DNA from: an archaeon
GTDB lineage: Archaea; Methanobacteriota_B; Thermococci; Methanofastidiosales; NM3
Assembly: GCA_004212155.1 (NCBI GenBank)
Contig: RXIG01000021.1
Span: 1 to 42,173 of the forward strand
Reading direction: 5' to 3'
DNA: 42,173 nt
Shown: positions 8,618 through 16,803 of the stretch, in pieces
Layout of the letters: each line of letters opens with the position of its first letter
Numbering within the stretch: position 1 is the first letter of the stretch
Notes under the pieces: generated by a model
The model's database searches: none
What the model saw: only the letters and a program-made list of their open reading frames with translations
What the model was told of the DNA's origin: nothing
Position numbers and translations under genes: made by a program

Positions 8618-9244
8618 ATGACACCGCGTCCTTTTTTGACGCTAGCTAAAGAAGGTCATGGGACGATACGTGTCCTCGAATCCACGTTCATATCGTATGC
8701 ACTGCCCGTATCGTCCGAACACGAAGCTCTCGAGTCGCTATCGCTCATGCGGGCTCGCCAACCGGAGGCCTCGCATCACGCCTTTGCATATCGCATAGGC
8801 ACGACCGGCGACGTCCTGAAATGGAGCGATGACGGCGAACCGCACGGAAGTGCCGGCGGGTCGCTCAAGACTCTCCTCATACGTCGCGATGCCACCAATG
8901 CGCTTGTCATCGTGTCCCGCACCTTCGGCGGCACAGAACTGGGAAAGGGGCGCCTCACGAGGACATATGCGGCCGCCGGGAAGTGTGCTGTGGAGGACGC
9001 AGGCATCGTACGCATGGTCCCATGTTCGATCATGCAGGTGATAGCACCGCACGAACACGCCGCACGGGCCGAACACGACCTGCGCTCGAGCTCATATGAC
9101 ATCATCGACGTAACATACGGTACCCGCGTCACCATCACGCTTCACTGCGCGCCAGGTAAGGAGGGTGGCGTCGAGAGTGTATGTGCCCATCTTACGGACG
9201 CGGAAGTGAAGCAGCAGGGCACCACGATGCGACCAGAACAATAA
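8618..9244 (+). CDS. YigZ/IMPACT (UPF0029) family protein
   Basis: A 208-residue protein of the YigZ/IMPACT family. Seen: the conserved N-terminal region with 'SHHAFAYRIG' and the hallmark 'SDDGEPHGSAGGSLKTLL', then 'ALVIVSRTFGGTELGKGRLTRTYAAAGKCAV' and a C-terminal ferredoxin-like domain. Members bind nucleic acid or translation factors (eukaryotic IMPACT regulates GCN2), but the prokaryotic role is not settled. The first residues 'MTPRPFLTLAKEGHGTIRVLESTFISYALPV' fit the family start. The transcript probably has only about 10 nt of leader. A T-rich stretch at 9270-9276 may end it. Confidence 0.9.
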   Translation: MTPRPFLTLAKEGHGTIRVLESTFISYALPVSSEHEALESLSLMRARQPEASHHAFAYRIGTTGDVLKWSDDGEPHGSAGGSLKTLLIRRDATNALVIVSRTFGGTELGKGRLTRTYAAAGKCAVEDAGIVRMVPCSIMQVIAPHEHAARAEHDLRSSSYDIIDVTYGTRVTITLHCAPGKEGGVESVCAHLTDAEVKQQGTTMRPEQ

Positions 9245-9293
9245 TCGTTCAATGAGGGCCTATTCTGCCTTTTTATAATAATTAATTCAAAAA

Positions 9294-9302
9294 TTTATTA
9301 TA
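9294..9302 (+). promoter_or_regulatory. TATA box of the aldo/keto reductase gene
   Basis: TTTATTATA in a strongly AT-rich stretch, with the expected transcription start near 9323, eight nt before the ATG at 9331. A GGTGAT abuts the ATG but is too close to act as a ribosome site. Confidence 0.6.
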
Positions 9303-9330
9303 TCTCCGTGTCATAGCCATATACGGTGAT

Positions 9331-10161
9331 ATGATAAACGGCCTAGAACGTACCACAACCCTCAACAACGGGACGAAGATGCCATGGGTCGGTGTGGGAA
9401 CATTCAAGATCCCCGACGGCCCGGAAGTGGAAAAGACCGTATCGAGCGCTTTGGACATAGGATACCGGCACATTGATACCGCCACATACTATGGTAACGA
9501 ACGCGGCGTCGGAAAGGTGATCAATGATAGTATGTTGGAACGTGACGACGTCTTCATCACGACAAAGCTCTGGACGACCGACATGGGATTTGACAAAGCG
9601 TTCAAGGCATTCGACCAGAGCCTCGACCTCCTTGACATGGACTATGTCGACCTCTACCTCGTCCACTGGCCGAAAAAGGGCCTCATCAAGGATACGTGGA
9701 GCGCGCTCGAACGAATCTATGAGACGGGCCGCGCCAGGGCCATCGGTGTGAGCAACTTCCAGATCCACCATCTCGAGGAGCTCTTGGAGGGTGCGGACAT
9801 CGTGCCCGCCGTCAATCAGATCGAGTACCACCCCTATCTCAATCAACGCGATGTACGCGAGTTTTGCGAGGAGCACAAGATACAGGTCGTAGGGTGGAGT
9901 CCCCTCATCCGCGGTAAGATCGTCAACAATCCCTCCATCAGCGCGATATCGAAAAAGTACGGCAAGACGCCAGCGCAGATAGCGCTCCGGTGGGCGCTGC
10001 AGCACGATGTGGTCGTGATCCCCAAGACGGTCCACGAGGAGCGATTGCGTGAGAACGCCAACGTCTTCGACTTCGTTTTGGCCGACGAGGACATGGAGAT
10101 CATCGACGCGCTCGACGGCGGAACGCGCATCGGTCCGCATCCCGACCATGTCGATTTCTAA
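9331..10161 (+). CDS. aldo/keto reductase (AKR5-like)
   Basis: A 276-residue NADPH-dependent oxidoreductase with a TIM-barrel fold. All four catalytic residues are visible: Asp49 (in 'YRHIDTA'), Tyr54 ('YYGNERGVG'), Lys79 ('ITTKLW') and His112 ('LVHWPKK'). Also present are 'GVSNF', 'NQIEYHPYL' and the cofactor-binding 'VVIPKTVHEERLRENANVFDF'. Length and motifs match 2,5-diketo-gluconate reductase / glyoxal reductase relatives; the physiological substrate cannot be assigned. It stands alone, convergent with arsC (8 nt between stops). Confidence 0.93.
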   Translation: MINGLERTTTLNNGTKMPWVGVGTFKIPDGPEVEKTVSSALDIGYRHIDTATYYGNERGVGKVINDSMLERDDVFITTKLWTTDMGFDKAFKAFDQSLDLLDMDYVDLYLVHWPKKGLIKDTWSALERIYETGRARAIGVSNFQIHHLEELLEGADIVPAVNQIEYHPYLNQRDVREFCEEHKIQVVGWSPLIRGKIVNNPSISAISKKYGKTPAQIALRWALQHDVVVIPKTVHEERLRENANVFDFVLADEDMEIIDALDGGTRIGPHPDHVDF

Positions 10162-10169
10162 CGGGACTG

Positions 10170-10604
10170 CTAGCAGCAGTCGGTGTCGTGTTCCACGAAG
10201 TTTTTGATCTTTTCCTCTATCTGATCGCGTACCTGGCGCGTGAATGACATGCGCTGCTCGTGTGTCCCGTCGATGGCGGTTGGGTCCGGGAACGGCCAGT
10301 GGATACGGTAGGTAACGCCTGGAAAGATTGGGCAGCGTTCGCTTGCCGCATCGTCGCAGACGGTGATGACCCTGTTGAAGAGCCGTCCCGAACGGACGAT
10401 ATCAAAGACGCTTTTGGCCTCCTGGCCGCTGATGTCGATGCCGCGCTCCTTCATTGCCTCAACAACATAGGGGTCCAAAGAAGTGGGCTCGAGCCCCGCG
10501 CTCTCGGCGATATAGTCCTCTCCTCCGTAATGGCGCAGGAACGCCTCGGCCATCTGGCTTCGCGCACTGTTGTGGACGCATATGAACAATACCTTTTTCA
10601 CCAT
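10170..10604 (-). CDS. arsC: arsenate reductase, low-molecular-weight phosphatase type
   Basis: A 144-residue ArsC that reduces arsenate to arsenite. The nucleophile Cys9 lies in the P-loop 'CVHNSARS', and the resolving pair Cys83 and Cys91 ('VCDDAASERC') matches the intramolecular disulfide relay of thioredoxin-coupled enzymes; 'WPFPDP' is the conserved Asp-Pro loop. An extra Cys-Cys ends the protein. No arsenite pump gene (arsB/acr3) or arsR gene lies beside it, although a palindrome typical of an ArsR-type operator is just upstream. AGGTG 11 nt before the ATG at 10604 is the ribosome site. Confidence 0.93.
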   Translation of the reverse strand: MVKKVLFICVHNSARSQMAEAFLRHYGGEDYIAESAGLEPTSLDPYVVEAMKERGIDISGQEAKSVFDIVRSGRLFNRVITVCDDAASERCPIFPGVTYRIHWPFPDPTAIDGTHEQRMSFTRQVRDQIEEKIKNFVEHDTDCC

Positions 10605-10618
10605 GAAGACAACACCTA

Positions 10619-10638
10619 ATATAAGTAATTACTTATAT
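10619..10638. promoter_or_regulatory. perfect 20-bp palindrome upstream of arsC
   Basis: ATATAAGTAATTACTTATAT is its own reverse complement. It lies 15-34 nt before the arsC ATG, between leftward TATA-like elements (10640-10662) and the gene, so a bound dimer would block arsC transcription. The AAGTAATTACTT core resembles ArsR/SmtB operators. It could also affect the divergent flavoprotein gene, but that promoter is 75 nt away. Confidence 0.7.
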
Positions 10639-10712
10639 GATTATATTTAACTTATAAATGTTTCTGTCATCCTGTGCCAGAATGCACGAATCATCATCAA
10701 AAAAAAACGAAA

Positions 10713-10723
10713 AAATATATAAT
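10713..10723 (+). promoter_or_regulatory. TATA box of the flavoprotein gene
   Basis: AAATATATAAT centred near 10718, with the expected start at about 10743, matching the ATG at 10745 and implying a leaderless mRNA. Confidence 0.65.
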
Positions 10724-10744
10724 TACGCCGTCTTATCTCAACGT

Positions 10745-12355
10745 ATGAGAAAGGAAGTACTTGAGAATTACATCGTCGACGTGGCAGTGGTGGGGGGCGG
10801 CATCGCCGCCCTGCGCTCCGCCATCGCCGCTCGCAAGAAGGGGCGGGACGTACTGCTCATATCCAAGGGCAAGGCAGGAAAGAGCGGATGCAGCCTCATA
10901 TCTGAGGGCATACTCAATGGGACCTTTGGAGAAGACGACTCCCCGGAGCTCTTCTACAAGGACATCATGAAAGGATCGGGCGACGTGGCTGACCCCGATC
11001 TTGTCAAGGTGCTCGCAGAGAACGCTCGCGACGCCGTGCTATCCCTTGAGGGCATCGGCGTATCGTACGTGCGCGAGGACGGCAAGCTCTCCCTAGACCT
11101 TTCAGGAGGCAACTCGGTCGCACGGACGGTGCGCATCGACCCGCCCGGTCCTGGATGCGGCAAGGTGATCCCCAAGAAACTATATGAACAGGCCCGCGCG
11201 GAGGGCGTGGCATTCCTTGAAGGATACAGCGTCGTCAAGGTATTCACCAAGGACGGTGCCGTCAACGCCGCGCTCGCATACAACGGCGAGTCGTTCGTCT
11301 ACATCCAGTGCCCCTCGCTCGTGCTCGCGACTGGCGGTGGCGGAAAGCTCTATACGCAGACAACAAACCCCAACGGGATCACGGGTGACGGATACTATCT
11401 GGCCCATGATGCCGGCGCCTCGCTCGTCGACATGGAGTACGTGCAATTCTTCCCAACGGTGGCACTGCGCTCATACCTCGTGCTGCCCTTCATCTTCACC
11501 GACGGCGCCACGATGGTCAACAGCGAAAACGAGCGATTCCTCGAACGCTACGACCCCGATCTGAAGGAGAAGACGACACGCGACCGAATGTCGCGTGCCA
11601 TATTCACGGAAGCGATGGAGGGCCGCGGCCACGAGGGCGGCGTCTACATCTCGTATGCAGATATCCCTGAGAAGCTCCGTGGGACAAAGTACAAAAAGGA
11701 GGTCGACTTCTTCAAGTCCAAAGGTATCGACGTGGCCAAGGAAAAGCTCCACGTCCGTCCAGCATGCCATTTCTTCATGGGCGGTGTCAAGATCGATGAA
11801 AAGTGTGCCACAGACGTTGCCGGCCTCTACGCATGCGGAGAATGCGCAGGCGGCGTCCACGGAGCAAACAGGCTGGCGGGAAATGCCCTTGCTGAGGCGC
11901 TCGTCTTCGGAGAGATAGCCGGGAAGAGCGCTGCAGACCACTCCATGGGGGCATCGTTTGTCTCGGCCGATGTCGATGCATACATTGCCTCGCTTCCCGA
12001 TGAGACGGGCGGCACCAAGGAAAGCGAACATCTCGAGGAGCTCAGGGAGCTTGCATGGACGTCGCTTGGTATCATACGTTCAGAAAAGCCTCTCGAGGAA
12101 ACGCTTGGCACGCTACGTGCCCTTTCGGAAGATTACCGGGGCGTAGAGTCCGTCGGTTCGCTGAAGCACTACTTCGAATTGAGAAACGCCATTCACGTAC
12201 TTCGCACCATCGCCGGTGCGGCCCATGCGCGCACCGAATCGCGCGGGGCGCACTATCGGGAGGACCACCCACAGACGCGCCCTGAATGGAAGAAGGCGCT
12301 GATAGTGAAAAGCGACCTCTCGCTTGTCACGGATCCTCGGCAGGTGACGGGATGA
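10745..12355 (+). CDS. FAD-dependent fumarate reductase / L-aspartate oxidase-like flavoprotein
   Basis: A 536-residue flavoprotein of the succinate dehydrogenase/fumarate reductase family. Seen: the dinucleotide-binding 'VAVVGGGIAALRSAIAA', the flavin loop 'SKGKAGKSGCS', 'LVLATGGGGKLY', the active-site stretch 'HFFMGGVKID' and the FAD-binding end 'YACGECAGGVHGANRLAGNALAEALVFG'. The family oxidises or reduces succinate/fumarate or aspartate. No iron-sulfur or membrane subunit is nearby, so the substrate is open. I chose the ATG at 10745 because the TATA box at 10713-10723 would put transcription right on it; the longer frame from 10658 begins upstream of the promoter. It is coupled by ATGA to the iron-sulfur flavoprotein gene. 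Confidence 0.88.
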   Translation: MRKEVLENYIVDVAVVGGGIAALRSAIAARKKGRDVLLISKGKAGKSGCSLISEGILNGTFGEDDSPELFYKDIMKGSGDVADPDLVKVLAENARDAVLSLEGIGVSYVREDGKLSLDLSGGNSVARTVRIDPPGPGCGKVIPKKLYEQARAEGVAFLEGYSVVKVFTKDGAVNAALAYNGESFVYIQCPSLVLATGGGGKLYTQTTNPNGITGDGYYLAHDAGASLVDMEYVQFFPTVALRSYLVLPFIFTDGATMVNSENERFLERYDPDLKEKTTRDRMSRAIFTEAMEGRGHEGGVYISYADIPEKLRGTKYKKEVDFFKSKGIDVAKEKLHVRPACHFFMGGVKIDEKCATDVAGLYACGECAGGVHGANRLAGNALAEALVFGEIAGKSAADHSMGASFVSADVDAYIASLPDETGGTKESEHLEELRELAWTSLGIIRSEKPLEETLGTLRALSEDYRGVESVGSLKHYFELRNAIHVLRTIAGAAHARTESRGAHYREDHPQTRPEWKKALIVKSDLSLVTDPRQVTG

Positions 12356-12969
12356 AGGTCGTAGGCATCATAGGGAGCAAGCGTGCGACTGGCAACACGG
12401 CAACGCTTGTGACCTCCGCCCTTGACGAGATCAAGCGCCACGGCATCGAGACGGAGGTAGTGTACCTCGGCGAGATGTCCATCAGCGGATGCACGGGATG
12501 CGAGGGCTGTGCCAAGACGATGGAGTGCACCATCGATGACGACATGCAAAAGGTCTACCCCCTCATTCGCGAGGCGGATGCTCTCATCGTCGGCTCGCCA
12601 ACGTACTTCTACGACGTCACATCGGACATGAAGGCGTTCATCGACCGATGCTACTCACTGGTCATGTTCGATGCGGGCGACAGGTCATGCTGGGTCGGTG
12701 CGGGAAACCTGCGTTCGCCGCAGCCGCTCCTTGGCGTGGTGACCGTTTGTGAGCAGTCCGATGTCTCAAACATCAGGTTCACGGCCGATGTCATCCAGCT
12801 CGGGCTCGAGAGTGTGGGATACCGCACCATAGGGGTCGTCAAGGCGCCCAATCTCTTCAGGCAGGGCGAGGCATCCGAGGACGGCGGTGCGCTCGACGAG
12901 GCGCGGCGCCTTGGTGCACGCATCGCAACGACGCTACGGCTCCAGGAGCAGGCCTCGCTCCTCGTATGA
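12352..12969 (+). CDS. iron-sulfur flavoprotein (Isf-like, NADPH-dependent FMN reductase fold)
   Basis: A 205-residue flavodoxin-fold protein. Residues 8-14 ('GSKRATG') form the FMN phosphate loop and 'VGSPTYFYDVTSDMKAFIDRC' the flavin-binding strand. The compact cluster motif Cys47-x2-Cys50-x2-Cys53-x5-Cys59 is the hallmark of archaeal iron-sulfur flavoproteins, which pass electrons from ferredoxin. The start codon overlaps the stop of the preceding flavoprotein (ATGA), so the two are co-translated and may be redox partners. The frame extends to 12286 inside that gene, which is not used. Confidence 0.9.
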   Translation: MKVVGIIGSKRATGNTATLVTSALDEIKRHGIETEVVYLGEMSISGCTGCEGCAKTMECTIDDDMQKVYPLIREADALIVGSPTYFYDVTSDMKAFIDRCYSLVMFDAGDRSCWVGAGNLRSPQPLLGVVTVCEQSDVSNIRFTADVIQLGLESVGYRTIGVVKAPNLFRQGEASEDGGALDEARRLGARIATTLRLQEQASLLV

Positions 12970-12973
12970 CCCG

Positions 12974-14614
12974 TTAGCGGCCGCCGAGGAGCGCCTTTGC
13001 CTGCTCGACGAGCCGGTATTTTTGGATCTTTCCGCTCGCTGTCATGGGATATGCGTCCACGAAGAAGATATGGCGGGGTACCTTGTATCGGCTTATCTGA
13101 CCCCTGCAAAAGTCCCTGACATCCTCCTCGCGCAGATCGTGGCCCTTGCGCGCGATGACAAACGCGACCACCTCCTCGCCGTACTTCGGATCGGGGACGC
13201 CGACCACCTGAACGTCAGTTATGCCCTCCATCCTGTAGAGGAACTCCTCGATCTCGCGGGGATAGATGTTCTCGCCACCCCTGATGATCATGTCCTTGTA
13301 CCGCCCCGTGATGGTAAGGTATCCTTCCTCATCGACGTGACCGAGGTCACCCGTATGGAGCCATCCCTCCTCGTCGATGACGGCCCTGGTCTCCTCGGGC
13401 TGATTGTAATACCCCTTCATCACATTGTAGCCCCGGCAGCACACCTCGCCGGTGATGAGAGGCGGCAGCTCCTCGTTGGTCTCGGGATCGACGATGCGCA
13501 TCTCGATGCCGGGCATGGCGCGCCCCACCGTCTCGACGCGCCTGTACACCTCGTCGTCGACGTGTGTCTGCGTGATGACGGGCGACCCCTCGGTGAGCCC
13601 GTAGCATATGGTGATGTCAGTCAAGTACATCAGGTCCATGACCTGCCTCATGACCTCAACGGGACATGGGGAGCCCGCCATGATGCCGGTGCGTAGGGAC
13701 GAGAAGTCGAACTTGTCGAACAGCTCGTTTTGAAGGATCGATATGAACATGGTCGGCACGCCGTAAAGGGCGGTGCAGCGCTCCTTCTCGACTGCCGTCA
13801 TGACATGGACGGGATTGAAGTGCTCCAGCACCACCATCGTCGTGGCATGGCTTACGGCGGCAAGCACCCCGAGCACACAGCCGAAGCAATGGAAGAGCGG
13901 CACGGGAAGGCACATCCTGTCATTTTCGGACAGGCGCTGGTGCTCGCCGATCCAGAAGCCATTGTTGGCAATGTTGTGATGGGTAAGCATGACGCCCTTG
14001 GGAAACCCCGTGGTGCCGGACGTATACTGCATGTTGACGACGTCATAGGGGTCAAGCAACGCCTGGCGTCCCCTGTACTCCCCGTCGGAAACGATGTTTG
14101 AAAGCCCCATGATCTCGGGGATGGAGTACATGCCCCGATGCTTTTCAGGGCCCAGGAAGAAGACGCGGCGAAGGTGGGGGAACGAATCGCTTCGCAGGTA
14201 ACCACGCTGCTGTGTCGCAAGCTCGGGGACGAGCTCATAGATCGTCTGGACGTAGTCGGTGTCCTTGTAGCCGTCGATGATAAAGAGATTCTCCGTCTCT
14301 GAATGGGACAGCACGTATGCGATCTCCGACTTCTTATAGAGTGTGTTGACAGTAAGGAGCACGGCGCCTATCTTTGCTGTAGCGAACTGCAGTGCGACCC
14401 AGTACGGGATGTTGGTGGCCCATACAGCCACCTTCTCGCCCTTCTCGACACCAAGGGCCATGAGGCCCTTTGCCAGCCTGTCAACAACTGCTCCGAACTC
14501 AGCATATGTGAGGCGAAAGTCGCGGTCGACGTAGACGAGCGCCTCGTTGTCGGGATGGGCCTCGATGGCCTCATCGAGGAGAGTACCCAGCGTTATTTCC
14601 CGAAGCTGCTGCAT
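12974..14614 (-). CDS. AMP-forming acyl-CoA synthetase
   Basis: A 546-residue member of the ANL adenylating superfamily: ATP + carboxylate + CoA to acyl-CoA + AMP + PPi. Seen: the P-loop '[11 protein letters not shown]' near residue 195, 'YGLTEGSP', 'GWLHTGDLG', the hinge region '[21 protein letters not shown]' and the catalytic Lys near 529 in 'ASGKIQKYR'. These match medium/long-chain fatty-acid CoA ligases of the syntrophic type, although the chain length is not decided by sequence alone. AGGTGATG precedes the ATG. It lies 8 nt after an XRE-cupin regulator gene and is probably controlled by it. Confidence 0.93.
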   Translation of the reverse strand: MQQLREITLGTLLDEAIEAHPDNEALVYVDRDFRLTYAEFGAVVDRLAKGLMALGVEKGEKVAVWATNIPYWVALQFATAKIGAVLLTVNTLYKKSEIAYVLSHSETENLFIIDGYKDTDYVQTIYELVPELATQQRGYLRSDSFPHLRRVFFLGPEKHRGMYSIPEIMGLSNIVSDGEYRGRQALLDPYDVVNMQYTSGTTGFPKGVMLTHHNIANNGFWIGEHQRLSENDRMCLPVPLFHCFGCVLGVLAAVSHATTMVVLEHFNPVHVMTAVEKERCTALYGVPTMFISILQNELFDKFDFSSLRTGIMAGSPCPVEVMRQVMDLMYLTDITICYGLTEGSPVITQTHVDDEVYRRVETVGRAMPGIEMRIVDPETNEELPPLITGEVCCRGYNVMKGYYNQPEETRAVIDEEGWLHTGDLGHVDEEGYLTITGRYKDMIIRGGENIYPREIEEFLYRMEGITDVQVVGVPDPKYGEEVVAFVIARKGHDLREEDVRDFCRGQISRYKVPRHIFFVDAYPMTASGKIQKYRLVEQAKALLGGR

Positions 14615-14622
14615 GGCATCAC

Positions 14623-15192
14623 CTATTCAGGAAAGTACAGGACGGCGTATATGGTCGCCTTCGTGTCACCCGCACAGCTCACGTAGTGAGGTACTATCGA
14701 GTTGTAGTAGATGCTGTCGCCCGGGTGAAGAAGGTACGTGGACGACCCGTAGATGACCTCGATGCTGCCCGTGTCAACGACGATGAACTCCTCGCCCTCG
14801 TGAGACGAAAGGTGCTTGTCAAGCGACGACTCGGGGTAGACATCGATGAAAAACGGCTCCATGTGCCGGTCGGTCTTTCCCCGCCCCAGAGAATGGAAGG
14901 TAAGCGAGGCAGGCTTGTTGTCCCCTCTGTGCGTCACGATCTCCTCGGTCCGCTCCGACATGCGTATGACAAGCGGGTCCTCGCTCACGTTGTCATCGAG
15001 GAACGTGCCAAGACGCACGCCGAGCGCGCGGGCGATCTTGAGCAACGGGCCGAGTGACGGATAAACGTCATCCTTCTGGAGCGACTCGATAAATCCACGT
15101 TCAAGCCCTGTTCGTTCTGCCAGATCGTCTGAAGTGATGCCCTTTTGCTCCATGAACGACCGTATGCGCAGACCAATGTTTTCCGACCTCAT
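14623..15192 (-). CDS. XRE-family regulator with C-terminal cupin domain
   Basis: A 189-residue two-domain regulator: an XRE helix-turn-helix at residues about 7-62 ('[34 protein letters not shown]', then '[15 protein letters not shown]') and a cupin beta-barrel at about 110-189 ('[21 protein letters not shown]', '[17 protein letters not shown]'). Cupins in such proteins bind small effectors. The frame is open to 15324, but this would overlap the flavin reductase gene; the ATG at 15192 with AGGATG upstream begins with the usual '[11 protein letters not shown]'. It is encoded 8 nt before the acyl-CoA synthetase, a pairing that suggests it senses an acid or acyl-CoA. Confidence 0.9.
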   Translation of the reverse strand: MRSENIGLRIRSFMEQKGITSDDLAERTGLERGFIESLQKDDVYPSLGPLLKIARALGVRLGTFLDDNVSEDPLVIRMSERTEEIVTHRGDNKPASLTFHSLGRGKTDRHMEPFFIDVYPESSLDKHLSSHEGEEFIVVDTGSIEVIYGSSTYLLHPGDSIYYNSIVPHYVSCAGDTKATIYAVLYFPE

Positions 15193-15217
15193 GATGCCAC
15201 ATCCTGATGAGAATGAA

Positions 15218-15784
15218 TCACTCAAGTGACGTGCCGATACTCCATCCATCGCCTTTTGTATCACCGAGTGACCAGTACTTTCGGTCGTTAGGCGTGTAGA
15301 TGAGCGGATCGATCTTGAGCGCATCGGGCACGCCGTCTGTCATGCAGGACTCGTCGATGTATGACTCAACGACCTCGCCGATGATGATAGTGTCGTTGCC
15401 GCCGATGTCGAGCATCTCCCGAACGCGGCACTCGAGGGTGACAGGGGACTCTGCGATAAGCGGTGCGTTTGACAGCACGCCGTAATGAACGTCGAAAATC
15501 TTTGACTTGTCCACATCGCGGCCCGAATAGATGCCGACGTAGTCGGTCTTTTCCGCCATCGATGTTGACGGGATGTTGACGGAAAATGTCTTGTGTTCCC
15601 GGATGCCCTTCATCGTATGGTGCGACGGGTTCGACCCTATGGCGACCATGGCGGGGTTGTTGTTAACGACACCGCAGTACGCGATGGTCATGAAGTTCGC
15701 CTTGCCGTCGACCATCGATCCGATGATGGCTGCCGGCATGGGGTATACGAGCGGTTTGGAACCGTATGTTACCTTTCCTTTCAT
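15218..15784 (-). CDS. flavin reductase-like (flavoredoxin family) protein
   Basis: A 188-residue FMN-binding split-barrel protein. Seen: 'YPMPAAIIGSMVDGKANFMTIAYCGVVNNNPAMVAIGSNPSHHT' with the FMN-binding Thr/Ser and Asn residues of the family, 'FSVNIPS', and 'TLECRVREMLDIGGNDTIIIGEVVESYI'. Members either reduce flavin with NAD(P)H or carry electrons as flavoredoxin. It lies 25 nt upstream of the XRE-cupin gene on the same strand, so the three genes (flavin reductase, regulator, acyl-CoA synthetase) may form one transcript. Confidence 0.9.
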   Translation of the reverse strand: MKGKVTYGSKPLVYPMPAAIIGSMVDGKANFMTIAYCGVVNNNPAMVAIGSNPSHHTMKGIREHKTFSVNIPSTSMAEKTDYVGIYSGRDVDKSKIFDVHYGVLSNAPLIAESPVTLECRVREMLDIGGNDTIIIGEVVESYIDESCMTDGVPDALKIDPLIYTPNDRKYWSLGDTKGDGWSIGTSLE

Positions 15785-15946
15785 AGGTTACCATCACATG
15801 CATTCCTTTATTAGTATTTGGGTTTTTTAACAATCCATCGTCCCATGAAGAAGATACCTGGATGTGTCTGTTAACTTCAAGGTTCGTTGAAGCTAAGCGA
15901 AACCAATATATGCCTAGAAGGCGTAACTACGCATGTGGTGACATGG

Positions 15947-16699
15947 ATGGATGATACACGTATGACCATCGGGACCATCGGAACAATACTCATAGTCATT
16001 GGCATCGTCGCCGTAGGCCTCCTTGCCATGGGCATGGGCGATACGACGGTCACGATTGATGAAAATCCTGAGGACAGGGTCCTCTCGGTGACAGGTACCA
16101 CCCAGATGGCAGTCGAGCCGGACCTCGTCGAGGTCTCTGTCGGCGTATCGGTGCTTCGCCCCACAGCCGCAGAGGCACAGGAGGCAGAAGACATGGCCAT
16201 CAACGACATCGTCGACGGCCTCATCGCGCTTGGCATACCGGAGGAGGACATAGAGACATCCCAGATCAGCCTTCACGAGGAGCAGCGCTGGATCAGGGAG
16301 GAGATGGAAACGGTGGGATGGCGAGCTTCGCAGACGCTGACCGTTTCGTCGACCGACCTCACGCTTGCTGGGCCTATTATCGACACAGCGGTGCAAAACG
16401 GCGCCAACAAGATAAACGGCGTGACATTCTCGCTCACGGAGGAATCAAAACAGTCCTACCAGGACGAGGCGCTCACGGCAGCGGCCCAACGCGCACGCGA
16501 CAAGGCCGAAGCGATCGCCGAAGGGCTTGGAGTAAGCCTTGGTAATGTCAAGACGGTGCGTGAGTCAAGTGCCTACATCGTGCCGTACGACTACAGGGAA
16601 AGCGTACTCAAGGACGAGATGTCCGATGCGCCAGCGGTGGTGCTTCCGGGCGACGTCACGGTCACCGGCACGATCTCGGTCGACTATATCATTGAGTGA
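15947..16699 (+). CDS. SIMPL (DUF541) domain protein, membrane anchored
   Basis: A 250-residue protein with an N-terminal hydrophobic segment (residues about 7-28, 'TIGTIGTILIVIGIVAVGLLAMGMG') that acts as a signal or anchor, then a SIMPL/DUF541 domain outside the membrane: 'LSVTGTTQMAVEPDLVEVSVGV', 'GIPEEDIETSQISL', 'ALTAAAQRARDKAEAIAEGLGVSLGNVKTVRE'. The molecular role of the family is uncertain; bacterial relatives are linked to stress resistance. The ATG at 15947 (MDDTRMTIG) has GGTGA upstream and a TATA-like 'caatatatg' about 40 nt before; the open frame from 15887 begins before that promoter. Confidence 0.85.
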   Translation: MDDTRMTIGTIGTILIVIGIVAVGLLAMGMGDTTVTIDENPEDRVLSVTGTTQMAVEPDLVEVSVGVSVLRPTAAEAQEAEDMAINDIVDGLIALGIPEEDIETSQISLHEEQRWIREEMETVGWRASQTLTVSSTDLTLAGPIIDTAVQNGANKINGVTFSLTEESKQSYQDEALTAAAQRARDKAEAIAEGLGVSLGNVKTVRESSAYIVPYDYRESVLKDEMSDAPAVVLPGDVTVTGTISVDYIIE

Positions 16700-16710
16700 T
16701 GGGCATCCAT

Positions 16711-16726
16711 CTCTCTTTTTTTCCTT
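16711..16726 (+). terminator. T-rich tract after the SIMPL gene
   Basis: 'ctctctttttttcctt' begins 12 nt after the stop at 16699 with no strong hairpin before it; a T-tract alone can stop archaeal RNA polymerase. Confidence 0.5.
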
Positions 16727-16759
16727 AGTATTACGACGTTACTACCGCTCCACGAGAGC

Positions 16760-16768
16760 ATTTTTAAG
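16760..16768 (+). promoter_or_regulatory. TATA-like element of the helicase-nuclease genes
   Basis: ATTTTTAAG centred near 16764 puts the transcription start near 16789. This falls after the ATG at 16780 and before that at 16804, which supports the shorter start for the gene. Confidence 0.5.
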
Positions 16769-16803
16769 AATACAATGAAATGTGGGGTGGAGCAGATGAT
16801 TTC

